Source: Streptomyces albidoflavus
GTDB taxonomy: Bacteria > Actinomycetota > Actinomycetes > Streptomycetales > Streptomycetaceae
Direction of reading: 5' to 3'
DNA: 64,000 bases
Assembly: GCF_000719955.1 (NCBI RefSeq)
Contig: NZ_JOII01000020.1
Coordinates: forward strand, 37,914 to 101,913
The notes below the pieces were generated by a model that saw nothing but the letters and a program-made list of their open reading frames with translations, ran no database searches and was not told the DNA's origin. The position numbers and the translations under genes are program-made. How positions within the stretch are numbered: position 1 is the first letter of the stretch; each line of letters begins with the position of its first letter. Below are positions 25,837 through 33,498 of this stretch, piece after piece.

Positions 25837-27042
25837 TCAGGCGGCGGCGAGGGGGCAGTGGGTGCCGCTGAAGATGGTCGGCATGCACTTGTTGCAGTGG
25901 ATGCACAGGGAGCGGGTCGTGGCCTCGTCGCGGAAGCGGTTGACGAGGTCGGGCTCGCGGAGGAGGGCGCGTGCCATGGCGACGAAGGGGAAGCCTTCGG
26001 CCATGGCCTGTTCGGCGGTCTCCCGCCGGCTGACCCCGCCGAGGAGCACCAGCGGCAGGTCCACGGCGGCGCGGAACTGGCGGGCGCTGTCGAGGAGGTA
26101 CGCCTCCTGGTACGGGTAGGCGCGGATGAAGTACTTGCCGACGGCCTTGACGCCCTGCTTGACCAGCGGGTTGCGCATGGCGGCGGCGAACTCGCGTACC
26201 GGGGCGTCGCCGCGGAAGAGGTACATCGGGTTGAGCAGCGAGCTGCCCGCGGTGAGTTCGAGGGCGTCGACGCTGCCGTCCGCCTGGAGCCACCGGGCCA
26301 CCTGCAGGCTCTCGTCCAGCCAGAGGCCGCCGGGGACGCCGTCGTCCATGTTGAGCTTGGCGAGGATCGCGATCCGGTCACCGACGGCCTCGCGGACGGC
26401 GCGGGCGGCGTCCCGGGCCACCCGGGCGCGGTGGGCGAGCGAGCCGCCGTACTCGTCCTTGCGCTTGTTGAGCTTCGGGCTGAGGAAGGAGCTGGCGAAG
26501 TAGTTGTGGCCGAGGTGGATCTCGACGGCGTCGAAGCCGGCCTCGACGGCGAGCCTGGCGGCCTCGGCGTGGCCGCGGGTGATGCGGGCGATGTCCTGCC
26601 GGCTCGCCTGGCGGACGACGCCGAGGCTCTGCGGGTTGAAGTGGGGCGAACAGGACACCGCCGGCAGGCCGTTGGAGCGCCCGTCGGCGACCGGTCCGGC
26701 GTGGCCGATCTGGGCGGAGGCGGCCGCGCCCTCGGCGTGCACGGCGTCGGTGAGGCGACGCAGGCCGGGCAGGGCCTCGGGGCGCATCCATATCTGGTCG
26801 CGCTCGGTCCGGCCGTCGGGGGCGACGGCGCAGTAGGCGACGGTGGTGAGGGCGACGCCTCCGGCGGCGTGGCGGCGGTGGAAGTCGATCAGCTCGTCGC
26901 TGACCAGCGCCCCCGGGGTCATCCCCTCGAACGTGGCCGCCTTGATGAAGCGGTTGCGCAGGGTGAGGGGGCCGAGGCGGGCGGGTTCGAAGAGGGCCGG
27001 AGGGGAGGCGGGCGGGGAGGAAGGGGCGGTGTGGGGCTGCAT
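25837..27042 (-). CDS. Old Yellow Enzyme-type NADH:flavin oxidoreductase
   Basis: A 401-residue FMN TIM-barrel protein. Motifs are LFEPARLGPLTLRNRFIKAA at the start, IGHAGPVADGRSNG, VEIHLGHNYFASSFLSPKLN with KRKDEYGGSLAHRARVARDA, LLGGVSRRETAEQAMAEGF and ARALLREPDLVNRF. The C-terminal CIHCNKCMPTIFSGTHC holds a cysteine cluster as in the 2,4-dienoyl-CoA reductase branch, which binds a 4Fe-4S cluster. The extra C-terminal FAD/NADH domain of those larger enzymes is absent. It reduces an activated double bond; the substrate is unknown. The upstream gene is an SDR on the same strand, and a TetR regulator is divergent, so this is a small redox operon. Confidence 0.85.
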   Translation of the reverse strand: MQPHTAPSSPPASPPALFEPARLGPLTLRNRFIKAATFEGMTPGALVSDELIDFHRRHAAGGVALTTVAYCAVAPDGRTERDQIWMRPEALPGLRRLTDAVHAEGAAASAQIGHAGPVADGRSNGLPAVSCSPHFNPQSLGVVRQASRQDIARITRGHAEAARLAVEAGFDAVEIHLGHNYFASSFLSPKLNKRKDEYGGSLAHRARVARDAARAVREAVGDRIAILAKLNMDDGVPGGLWLDESLQVARWLQADGSVDALELTAGSSLLNPMYLFRGDAPVREFAAAMRNPLVKQGVKAVGKYFIRAYPYQEAYLLDSARQFRAAVDLPLVLLGGVSRRETAEQAMAEGFPFVAMARALLREPDLVNRFRDEATTRSLCIHCNKCMPTIFSGTHCPLAAA

Positions 27043-27095
27043 GGTGCTGTCCTGCCTTCGGTGCGGCGGGCAGTGGGGCCCGGGGGCGGGTCGGG

Positions 27096-27923
27096 TCAGT
27101 GGGGCATGGCCGTGGGCTGGGCGTCGGGGCGCATGGCGGCGTCCGTGCCGCCGTCGACGGTGAGGGTCGCCCCGGTGGTGAATCCGGCCTCGGGGCTGAG
27201 GAACTGGGTGACCCAGAAGGCGATGTCGGCGGGGCGGCCGAAGATCCCGCGCGGCATCGGCGTGGGGAAGGTGTCCGGGTCGAGGTCGTCCTCGGAGAGG
27301 GTGGAGCCGGTCATCAGCGGGGTGACGACGGCGCCGGGGGCGATGGTGTTGAGGGTGATGCCGCGCCGGGCCCACTCGGGGGTGACCGCGGTCCGCCGTA
27401 CCCAGCGGGCCAGGGCGAACTTCGAGGTGGCGTAGGCGCTGATGCTGGGGCTGGTGGCGGCGAGTGCGGCGGGGAGGGAGCGTTGCGCGCCGGCCGCGTG
27501 GGCGCGGGCGGCCTCCTCGTCGCCGGCGAGGAGCAGTCCGACGAGGTGGTCGTCGATCATCGGCACGGTGGTGGCCGAGTTGGAGCCGATGACGACCGCC
27601 CGGCCGCCGCCTTCGTGCTCCAGGGCGGGGCGCAGGGCGTCGAGGAGGGCGACGGGGCCGAAGTAGTTGATCGAGGCGACGGCGGCCGCGTCGGGGAGGT
27701 TCGGGCCGACGCCCGCCACGGCGGCGACGCCGTCCAGGGCCCCGCCGCAGAGGCGCAGGATCTCGTCGGCGGCGTGGCGGCGTCCGTCGGCGGTGCCGAG
27801 GTCGGCGGTGACGTCGGCGTCCCGCAGGTCGACGCCGACGACCCGGTGTCCGGCCTCCCGCAGCCGGGCCGCGCTGGCGGCTCCCATGCCCGAGGCGCTT
27901 CCGGTGACCGCGTACGTACCCAT
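27096..27923 (-). CDS. Short-chain dehydrogenase/reductase
   Basis: A 275-residue Rossmann protein with the N-terminal nucleotide loop TGSASGMGAASAARL, Asp in GVDLRDADV, the SDR serine in VVIGSNSATT and the YxxxK pair in SAYATSKFALARWV. The C-terminal TGATLTVDGGTDA is typical of SDR enzymes. The long insert between Ser and Tyr (about 45 residues) recalls 3-alpha-hydroxysteroid dehydrogenase/carbonyl reductase members. ATG 27923 has AAGGAG upstream. It leads the leftward SDR-OYE pair and faces a TetR regulator, with a dyad at 28003-28015 between them. Confidence 0.88.
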   Translation of the reverse strand: MGTYAVTGSASGMGAASAARLREAGHRVVGVDLRDADVTADLGTADGRRHAADEILRLCGGALDGVAAVAGVGPNLPDAAAVASINYFGPVALLDALRPALEHEGGGRAVVIGSNSATTVPMIDDHLVGLLLAGDEEAARAHAAGAQRSLPAALAATSPSISAYATSKFALARWVRRTAVTPEWARRGITLNTIAPGAVVTPLMTGSTLSEDDLDPDTFPTPMPRGIFGRPADIAFWVTQFLSPEAGFTTGATLTVDGGTDAAMRPDAQPTAMPH

Positions 27924-28002
27924 GGCCGTGCTCCTTGCCTTGCTGCTGATCGCTGCGGAGGGGCGCGTTCCGCGACCCTGCCCCCGCTTTCCAAACATAA
28001 TC

Positions 28003-28015
28003 CAATCACTGATTG
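28003..28015. promoter_or_regulatory. TetR operator-like dyad CAATCA-C-TGATTG
   Basis: A perfect 13-base dyad (arms of six around one base) in the AT-rich gap between the SDR and the divergent TetR gene. It is the only AT-rich stretch nearby, which suggests that it overlaps promoter elements. Confidence 0.72.
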
Positions 28016-28058
28016 AACGGGAGTCCCGTGCCCTCCCGGCTGTGATGGAATGTGCGGC

Positions 28059-28679
28059 GTGACCCAAGCGGACGCCCCGACCCGCCAGCGCCTCCTGGCG
28101 GCGGCCAAGCAGCTCTTCCTGGAGAAGGGGGCCGACCAGGTCTCCCTGCGCGCCGTCAACGCGGCGGCCGGACTGAACCCGGGCGCGGTCCACTACCACT
28201 TCGGCTCCCGCGAGGGCCTGGTGTCGGCCCTGCTCGAACAGGAGCTGGGGCCCGTCTGGAACTCCCGCTGGGCCGCCGTCTCCGAGGGCCGCGCGACCGG
28301 GGTCCAGGAGGTCCGCCACCTGGTGGAGGGGCTGGTCGAGCCCTTCGCCGACCTGGTCGCGACGCGCGACGGCCGGGTCCTGTGCCACCTCCTGGCCCGG
28401 GCGGCCCTCCCCTCGGGCCAGCTCCCCAACGTCCCGACCGCCTTCACCCCGGCCCCCTTCGAGGTACGCGTCGGCCGCGCCCTGCCGGACCTGTCCCCGC
28501 AGGAGGTCAGCGAGCGGTGCGCCCTCGCGTTCACCCTGGTCATGGAGACCTACGGGCGCCCGACCGCCAAGGGCGTGGCGGAGAACGCCTCCTTCCCGGC
28601 CACGGCGACGGTGACCGCCTTCGTCCTGGCCGGACTGACGGCGCCGCCGGTGCCGGAGGAGCCGGGCGGGTCCGCCTGA
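28059..28679 (+). CDS. TetR-family transcriptional regulator
   Basis: About 206 residues with a TetR helix-turn-helix at the N-terminus (TRQRLLAAAKQLFLEKGADQ, then NPGAVHYHFGSREGLVSALL) and a helical ligand domain. It most likely represses the divergent SDR-OYE pair through the CAATCA-C-TGATTG dyad. The start may be GTG 28059 or ATG 28050; neither has a strong ribosome site. It converges on the DUF6193 gene with only 25 bases between. Confidence 0.87.
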   Translation: MTQADAPTRQRLLAAAKQLFLEKGADQVSLRAVNAAAGLNPGAVHYHFGSREGLVSALLEQELGPVWNSRWAAVSEGRATGVQEVRHLVEGLVEPFADLVATRDGRVLCHLLARAALPSGQLPNVPTAFTPAPFEVRVGRALPDLSPQEVSERCALAFTLVMETYGRPTAKGVAENASFPATATVTAFVLAGLTAPPVPEEPGGSA

Positions 28680-28704
28680 GCCGCTCGGGGCACGCCCCGG
28701 ACCG

Positions 28705-29403
28705 TCACTCCCTCGGCGCCACCGGCCCGAGTCCGGACGGCAGCTGGCGGACGGCGCACGCGACCGCCTCCGGCGCCGTCGCGAAGAGGCCGAGGTCCGG
28801 GGCGAGCATGCCCGTACCGACTCCGTACGTCCCGTCCGCGTTCGCGGTCAGGCAGGGGCCGACGAGGGCCAGGCGCGGGCGCGTGGCGGTGGAGAAGCGC
28901 AGCACCCAGTGGCTGGTGAAGGGGTAGAGCGCCCGCAGGGCCGGCGAGGCGTGGGCCGCCTCGATCAGGGCCTGGTACGGCTCGCGCCAGTCGTACTCCA
29001 GCTCGTACGCCTCGCGGCGCAGGTGCTGCCACTCGGAGGCGGCCAGGCGTACGGGATCGTTGTCCGGCACCTCGAAGCGGCCGGTCAGGTGGACGAAGGG
29101 GGCCGCCCGGCGGACCTCCTCCAGCGGCACGCCGTCCCGCCAGGCGCGGGCGGCCCTGGCCACCTCGGCGAGGTCGTGCGTCCAGCCGTCGACGAGGCAC
29201 ATCCCCTGGTACGGCTCCGTCCCGCGCACCGACCACCGCCGTACGTGCGCCCACGCGCCGACGGTCAGGGGGGCGCGGTGCGGCACGGCGGCGGAGACGG
29301 CGGCGTGCAGCGGTCCGGCGGGCGTGAGGGCGTCGTCCGGGAGGGTGGCGAGGCAGCCGGCCGCCGCTTCCCGGAGCACGGCGGCGAGGCTGCCGCTCGC
29401 CAT
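28705..29403 (-). CDS. DUF6193 family protein
   Basis: A 232-residue soluble protein. LTVGAWAHVRRWSVRGTEPYQ is followed by LAEVARAARAWRDGVPLEEV, FVHLTGRFEVPDNDPVRLAA and YPFTSHWVLRFSTATRP. I recognise this set as DUF6193, a Streptomyces-enriched family sometimes labelled natural-product-associated, although no function is established. The open frame extends to a GTG at 29445; ATG 29403 is used here, but both lack a ribosome site. It is divergent from the DUF2975 gene. Confidence 0.65.
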   Translation of the reverse strand: MASGSLAAVLREAAAGCLATLPDDALTPAGPLHAAVSAAVPHRAPLTVGAWAHVRRWSVRGTEPYQGMCLVDGWTHDLAEVARAARAWRDGVPLEEVRRAAPFVHLTGRFEVPDNDPVRLAASEWQHLRREAYELEYDWREPYQALIEAAHASPALRALYPFTSHWVLRFSTATRPRLALVGPCLTANADGTYGVGTGMLAPDLGLFATAPEAVACAVRQLPSGLGPVAPRE

Positions 29404-29501
29404 GACGTCGGGATAGAGGAGGGAGGGATCGGGAGGTGGGCGCACGAGAGCGGAGTGTGCCCGAACGCGGGGCTGGACGACCAGACCCCCGACCCTTATC
29501 G

Positions 29502-29522
29502 TTTATCGATGTTATCGATAAA
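29502..29522. promoter_or_regulatory. Operator dyad TTTATCGAT-GTT-ATCGATAAA
   Basis: Nine-base perfect arms around GTT, ending 23 bases before the DUF2975 start codon. The AT-rich dyad stands out sharply from the GC-rich background. It is the expected kind of site for the YozG-type regulator encoded by the second gene downstream, giving autoregulation. Confidence 0.85.
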
Positions 29523-29545
29523 CATGAACCCACGGGGGGTCGCCC

Positions 29546-30172
29546 ATGTCCGAGGACCGTAAGCTGCTGGAACCCTTGACCAGCATCGTCTCGATCGCCC
29601 TGCGCATCCTCCTGGGGACGCTCGTGGCGGGGTTCCTCCTCAGCCTGTTCGTGGACGGGGTGCACTGGGGGCGGGGGGACATGTGCGTCACCGCGGACTG
29701 GACCGGCACGAGCGGCAGTGACTTCCAGCCCTACGAGACGCTGCCGGGCGCCGGGGTGAACTACACGCCGACCTTCTGCCCCGTGGAGGCCACCGGCACC
29801 AACTGGCAGCAGTTCCTCGGGGTGATGCGGACGGCGCCCGTGACGGTACTGCTCATCGGCGGGCTCTACCTGCTGGACCGGCTGCTGCGACTCGCGGCAC
29901 GCGAGGGCGTCCACACCTCGGGGACCGCCGCCCGGCTGCGCGTCCTCGGCTGGTGGCTGCTGCTGGGCAGCCTCGTCGTGGAGACGGTCCGCGCGGTGGC
30001 GGGCGGCGCCCTGCTCGCCACCCTGACCGAGGGCGACCTGGTCTCCCTCGCCTGGACCCAGCTCTGGTCCGCCCCCTACCTCGCCGCCCTCACGGGGCTC
30101 GGTCTGCTGACCTTCGCCCGGATCGTCGGCGCCTCGGCGCTCCTGCGCGACGAGCTGGACGCGGTGGTCTGA
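29546..30172 (+). CDS. DUF2975 membrane protein
   Basis: A 208-residue protein with four membrane segments: ISIALRILLGTLVAGFLLSL-like near residue 20, VTVLLIGGLYLLDRLL, LRVLGWWLLLGSLVVETVRA and LAALTGLGLLTFARIVGASA. An extracytoplasmic loop with two cysteines (MCVTADW and TFCPVEA) lies between the first two. DUF2975 proteins are known to be encoded immediately before a small YozG-type helix-turn-helix protein, as here (TGATG overlap at 30170-30174). The membrane protein is thought to control its partner regulator; the signal is unknown. Confidence 0.83.
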   Translation: MSEDRKLLEPLTSIVSIALRILLGTLVAGFLLSLFVDGVHWGRGDMCVTADWTGTSGSDFQPYETLPGAGVNYTPTFCPVEATGTNWQQFLGVMRTAPVTVLLIGGLYLLDRLLRLAAREGVHTSGTAARLRVLGWWLLLGSLVVETVRAVAGGALLATLTEGDLVSLAWTQLWSAPYLAALTGLGLLTFARIVGASALLRDELDAVV

Positions 30173-30435
30173 TGCCGCCCGAGGACGACGGCCACGCGAT
30201 CCAGGTCCACCTGGACCGGCTCCTGGCGGCCCGTTCGATGACGCTGGCCGAACTCGCCGCCCGCGTCGGCGTCACCAACGTCAATCTCTCCGTGCTGAAG
30301 AACGGCCGCGCCAAGGCGATCCGCTTCACCACCCTCACCGCGATCTGCCGGGTCCTGGAGTGCCAGCCCGGCGACCTGCTCAGCTACGACGAGGAGGAGG
30401 GGCCGGGCTCCGAGGAGAGGTCCGGGAACGAGTGA
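30172..30435 (+). CDS. YozG-type helix-turn-helix (XRE) regulator
   Basis: An 87-residue Cro/CI-like protein: HAIQVHLDRLLAARSMTLAE, VGVTNVNLSVLKNGRAKAIR, ICRVLECQPGDLLSYD. The conserved LSVLKNGRAKAIRF recognition region is typical of the DUF2975 partner family. The start codon overlaps the DUF2975 stop, so the two are translationally coupled. Its 3' end overlaps the convergent NTF2-like gene by 52 bases. It probably binds the 29502-29522 dyad. Confidence 0.86.
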   Translation: MPPEDDGHAIQVHLDRLLAARSMTLAELAARVGVTNVNLSVLKNGRAKAIRFTTLTAICRVLECQPGDLLSYDEEEGPGSEERSGNE

Positions 30436-30809
30436 TGCTCGTGGGCGACCACCCACCGGCCGTCCTCCTTGCGCAGCCCCAGCGTCAGCCGCAGGCGCAG
30501 CGCCGGGCGTTCGGCCAGTTCCTCGGGGGTGCCGCAGCGCAGGAGGGCGTGGGCGTACGCGACGTCCCGGCCGGCCGTGACGTCGAGCGTGTCGAGGGTG
30601 AACTCGGCGCCGGACGCCTGCCAGGCGAAGAAGCCGGGCCACACCGCGCGGTAGGCATCCAGGCCGCGCAGCCCCTCGTACGGGGGCGGGACGTCGTACA
30701 TCACGAGGTCGTCGGCGTGGTCGCGGACGACGGCGGCGAGGTCGCCCCGGTGGACGGCGGACGCCCACTCCTCGATCAGGCGGCGGATCTCTTCCTCGTC
30801 CTGGTTCAC
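30384..30809 (-). CDS. SnoaL/NTF2-like protein
   Basis: A 141-residue alpha+beta-barrel protein starting at GTG 30809 (GAGGAG upstream). The opening helix EEIRRLIEEWASAVHRGDLA, then DHADDLVMYDVPPPYEGLRG, YRAVWPGFFAWQ and the final strand pair LGLRKEDGRWVVAHEHHSFP are typical of the SgcJ/EcaC-type polyketide-cyclase-like fold. Members act as small hydrolases, isomerases or binding proteins. It follows the SDR gene on the same strand by 86 bases. Confidence 0.8.
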   Translation of the reverse strand: MNQDEEEIRRLIEEWASAVHRGDLAAVVRDHADDLVMYDVPPPYEGLRGLDAYRAVWPGFFAWQASGAEFTLDTLDVTAGRDVAYAHALLRCGTPEELAERPALRLRLTLGLRKEDGRWVVAHEHHSFPDLSSEPGPSSSS

Positions 30810-30895
30810 GGCGGCTCCTCGCGCGGTCGCTGCGGTGCGGCCCCGGAGCGGGGCCGCACCCTTCACCACGGACGACCGTACGGCGGGCCGGGGAC

Positions 30896-31663
30896 TCAGA
30901 CGGCGGCCCACCCGCCGTCGACCGGGAGGATCACCCCGTTGATGTTGCTGGCGGCGTCGGAGGCGAGGAAGACGATGGCCGCGGCCTGCTCCTCGGCCTG
31001 GGCGGGGCTGCCGACGTTGCGCAGGTAGGAGCCGAGGACGGCGGGGCCGTGGGCCTCGCGGTCGGCGTCGACCTGGATGTTGGTGGCGGTGCCGCCGGGG
31101 GCGATGGCGTTGGCGCGCAGGCCCTTCTCGCGGTACATGACGGCGACGGACTTGGTGAGTCCGGCGACGCCGTGCTTGGCGGCGGTGTACGCGGCGCCGG
31201 CGGCGCTGCCACGCAGGGAGGCCTCGGAGGCGGTGAAGACGATGGCACCCTTGCCGGTGGCGAGCAGGTGCGGCAGCGCGGCGCGGGTCAGCAGGAACGG
31301 GGCGGTGAGGTTGACCCGCACGACCCGCTCCCACTCGGCGTCCTCGGTCTCCCCGGCGGCCGACATGCGGTCCATGATCCCGGCGTTGTTGACGAGGACG
31401 TCCAGGGAGCCGAACCGCTCGACGGCGGTGGCGACGACCTCGTCGACGACGGCCTGGTCGCTGAGGTCCCCGGCGACGGTGACGGCGGTGCCGCCGGCCT
31501 CGGTGATCTCCCGGGCGGCGGCCTGGGCGGCCTGGCCGTTCAGGTCGGCGAGGAGGACCTTGGCGCCCTCGGCGGCGAAGCGCAGGGCCGCCGCCCTGCC
31601 GATGCCGGACCCGGCTCCGGTGACGACGACGGCGCGGCCCGCGAGGCCGGTGGTGCTGCTCAT
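30896..31663 (-). CDS. Short-chain dehydrogenase/reductase
   Basis: 255 residues with the classical SDR pattern: TGAGSGIGRAAALRFAAEG, Asp in LLADLNG, NNAGIMDRM, Ser in FTASEASLRG, YTAAKHGVAGLTK (Tyr-x-x-x-Lys) and the C-terminal NGVILPVDGGWAAV. It oxidises or reduces an unknown alcohol or ketone with NAD(P). It is divergent from a TetR regulator; the gap carries a dyad and a direct repeat, so repression and substrate induction are likely. Confidence 0.9.
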   Translation of the reverse strand: MSSTTGLAGRAVVVTGAGSGIGRAAALRFAAEGAKVLLADLNGQAAQAAAREITEAGGTAVTVAGDLSDQAVVDEVVATAVERFGSLDVLVNNAGIMDRMSAAGETEDAEWERVVRVNLTAPFLLTRAALPHLLATGKGAIVFTASEASLRGSAAGAAYTAAKHGVAGLTKSVAVMYREKGLRANAIAPGGTATNIQVDADREAHGPAVLGSYLRNVGSPAQAEEQAAAIVFLASDAASNINGVILPVDGGWAAV

Positions 31664-31712
31664 GGGGTGCTCCTGGGTTCAGGGGGTGTGCACGATCGAC
31701 GGTACCTCTTTA

Positions 31713-31753
31713 ATGGCGGAGCGCGCCATAAAGGCAGGGTGCGCCATAAAGGC
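31713..31753. promoter_or_regulatory. Operator region: dyad plus direct repeat
   Basis: ATGGCG-N5-CGCCAT (31713-31729) overlaps the first of two identical 13-mers, gcgccataaaggc, at 31723-31735 and 31741-31753. The copies are 18 bases apart. The cluster lies between the SDR and the TetR gene and is the natural target of that regulator. Confidence 0.75.
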
Positions 31754-31818
31754 GTACGATCGGGCCCCCGACGTAGGATCACCGCAGGTGACGGCCGGGC
31801 GCGGGACGGGGTGAGGGT

Positions 31819-32445
31819 GTGACGGCGGAGAAGGACGGGCGGCGGGTCGGCCGGCCGCCGCTGACCGAGCGGCGCAAGGCGGCGACGCGGCTGGAGATCG
31901 CCCGCGAGGCGGTCCGCCTCTTCGCGGCCCAGGGCGTCGCGGCCACCACCGCCGACGAGATCGCGGCGGCGGCCGGGATCTCCCCGCGCACCCTGTGGCG
32001 GTACTGCTCCTCCAAGGAGGAGTGCGTCGGCCCGCTGCTGACCACGGCCCTGGACGCGGCCGCCGAACGGCTCGCCTCCTGGCCGCGCGAGCGCACCCTG
32101 ACCGACGGCATCAGCACGCACCCGCCCGGCCGTTCGGCCGCCGCCCTCGCCGAGGACGAGCAGGCGCTGCGCGACCTGGTCCGCCTGGTCCGCACCGAAC
32201 CGGGGCTGCGCGCGGTCTGGCTCCAGGTCCATCACGCGGCCGAACCGGTCCTCGCCCGCGTCCTCGCGGCCCGCACCGGCCGCCCCCCGGACGCCCTCGA
32301 ACCCCGCGTCCAGGCCGCCCTGCTCAACACCGCCCTCCGCGTGGCCGTCGAGGAGTGGGCCTGGCACACCGCCCCGGGCACCGGCACCCCGGGCGAGGCC
32401 ATCACCGAGGTGCTGGCGATCGCGGAGGCGGGGCTGCCGCGCTGA
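31819..32445 (+). CDS. TetR-family transcriptional regulator
   Basis: 208 residues from a GTG start. The basic N-terminal arm GRRVGRPPLTERRKAATRLE leads into a TetR helix-turn-helix (ISPRTLWRYCSSKEECVGPL). The C-terminal domain is helical. The TLWRYCSSKE recognition helix is shared with regulators that I recall beside SDR or mycofactocin-type redox genes. It probably controls the divergent SDR through the repeats at 31713-31753. Only 10 bases separate its stop from the convergent secreted-protein gene. Confidence 0.87.
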   Translation: MTAEKDGRRVGRPPLTERRKAATRLEIAREAVRLFAAQGVAATTADEIAAAAGISPRTLWRYCSSKEECVGPLLTTALDAAAERLASWPRERTLTDGISTHPPGRSAAALAEDEQALRDLVRLVRTEPGLRAVWLQVHHAAEPVLARVLAARTGRPPDALEPRVQAALLNTALRVAVEEWAWHTAPGTGTPGEAITEVLAIAEAGLPR

Positions 32446-32454
32446 GGGCGGGTC

Positions 32455-33498
32455 TCAGCGATTGACCGCCTGGATCTCCCGCACGGTCACCGGCTGCTGA
32501 GCGCCGAAGGAGCCGTCGGGCAGCGGCTGTTCGTCGTTCACGCCGGTTCCGGTCCAGCTGATCTTCCAGGTCAGGGTGGCCTGGAGCGGGAAGGTGCCGT
32601 CGCCGGAGGAGCGCAGGTAGGTCACGCCGCACGGCGGGGTGCGGTCGGCCTTGCCCTTGGCGTAGCGCTCGCCGATGCTGCCGTCGACCAGGGCGCACTC
32701 ACCGGAGGCCGGGTGGAGCCGGGCGTCGGCCGTGCCGGGCTCGATGCGCAGGGAGACCGGCTCGGCGGTGGTGGTGGCCGTCATGCCGAGCAGCGGCACG
32801 GAGGCGGTGACCGAGACGGGCTTGAAGGTGGCACCGTCCAGCCAGGCCCAGGTGGGCAGGTTGACCTTGGTCTCCACCTCGGGGGCGAGCTTCACCTCGG
32901 TGGAGGGCACGCGCAGTTCGGCGTAGGCGAGCTGGGCCAGCATCTCCGGGGTGATCGCCTCCGGGATGTCGGCGGGCGGGGCGTCGCCGGTGTCGACCCA
33001 GAAGTTCGGCTTCTGGCAGTCGAGGGCGCCGGGATCACCGATCCTGCCGTCGGCGACGAAGCCGTCCCACCAGTAGCCCTCGCCTTCCTTCTCCTTGTTG
33101 AAGTCCTTGTAGGGCTTGCCGTTCACGTAGCGGTCGCGCTGCTCGGCGTCCCACTCGGGACCGGTGGACCCGGCCTCCCAGATGGGCTCCAGCTCGGCCT
33201 TCAGCTGGTCGGGGGTGAAGGCCGGGGCGTAGTAGCAGGCCGGAGGCGTCCAGTCGGAGGCGGAGGTGACGGGGCCGGCGGACTGGCCGGAGCCGTTCTT
33301 GGAGCGGTCGTAGACGACGGCTCCGGCGGAGGCGTTGATGGTGCCGTCGTCGCCGCTTCCCCCGCCCACCTCGCCCTCCGAACCGCTGCCGTTACCGCCG
33401 CCGGGCACGATGTCCGCCCAGGCGGGCGCGGCGCCCGCGAGAAGGAAGAGCGCCGCGCCGAGCGCGACCCCTCTGGTCTTTCGGCCTATGGCTGGCAC
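32455..33498 (-). CDS. Secreted hypothetical protein
   Basis: A 347-residue protein with a Sec signal peptide (hydrophobic core GVALGAALFLLAG, cleavage expected after PAWA). A Gly/Ser-rich linker follows, then a domain opening PACYYAPAFTPDQLKAELEP with WWDGFVADG and cysteines in LDCQKPNFW, SGECALVDG and PPCGVTYLR. The C-terminal half is predicted to be beta-rich. The GTG start at 33498 overlaps the end of the lipoprotein gene by 13 bases and has GGGGAGCAGGA upstream, so the two are co-translated. I know similar pairs as conserved Streptomyces hypotheticals. An exported complex with the lipoprotein is inferred. Confidence 0.72.
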   Translation of the reverse strand: MPAIGRKTRGVALGAALFLLAGAAPAWADIVPGGGNGSGSEGEVGGGSGDDGTINASAGAVVYDRSKNGSGQSAGPVTSASDWTPPACYYAPAFTPDQLKAELEPIWEAGSTGPEWDAEQRDRYVNGKPYKDFNKEKEGEGYWWDGFVADGRIGDPGALDCQKPNFWVDTGDAPPADIPEAITPEMLAQLAYAELRVPSTEVKLAPEVETKVNLPTWAWLDGATFKPVSVTASVPLLGMTATTTAEPVSLRIEPGTADARLHPASGECALVDGSIGERYAKGKADRTPPCGVTYLRSSGDGTFPLQATLTWKISWTGTGVNDEQPLPDGSFGAQQPVTVREIQAVNR

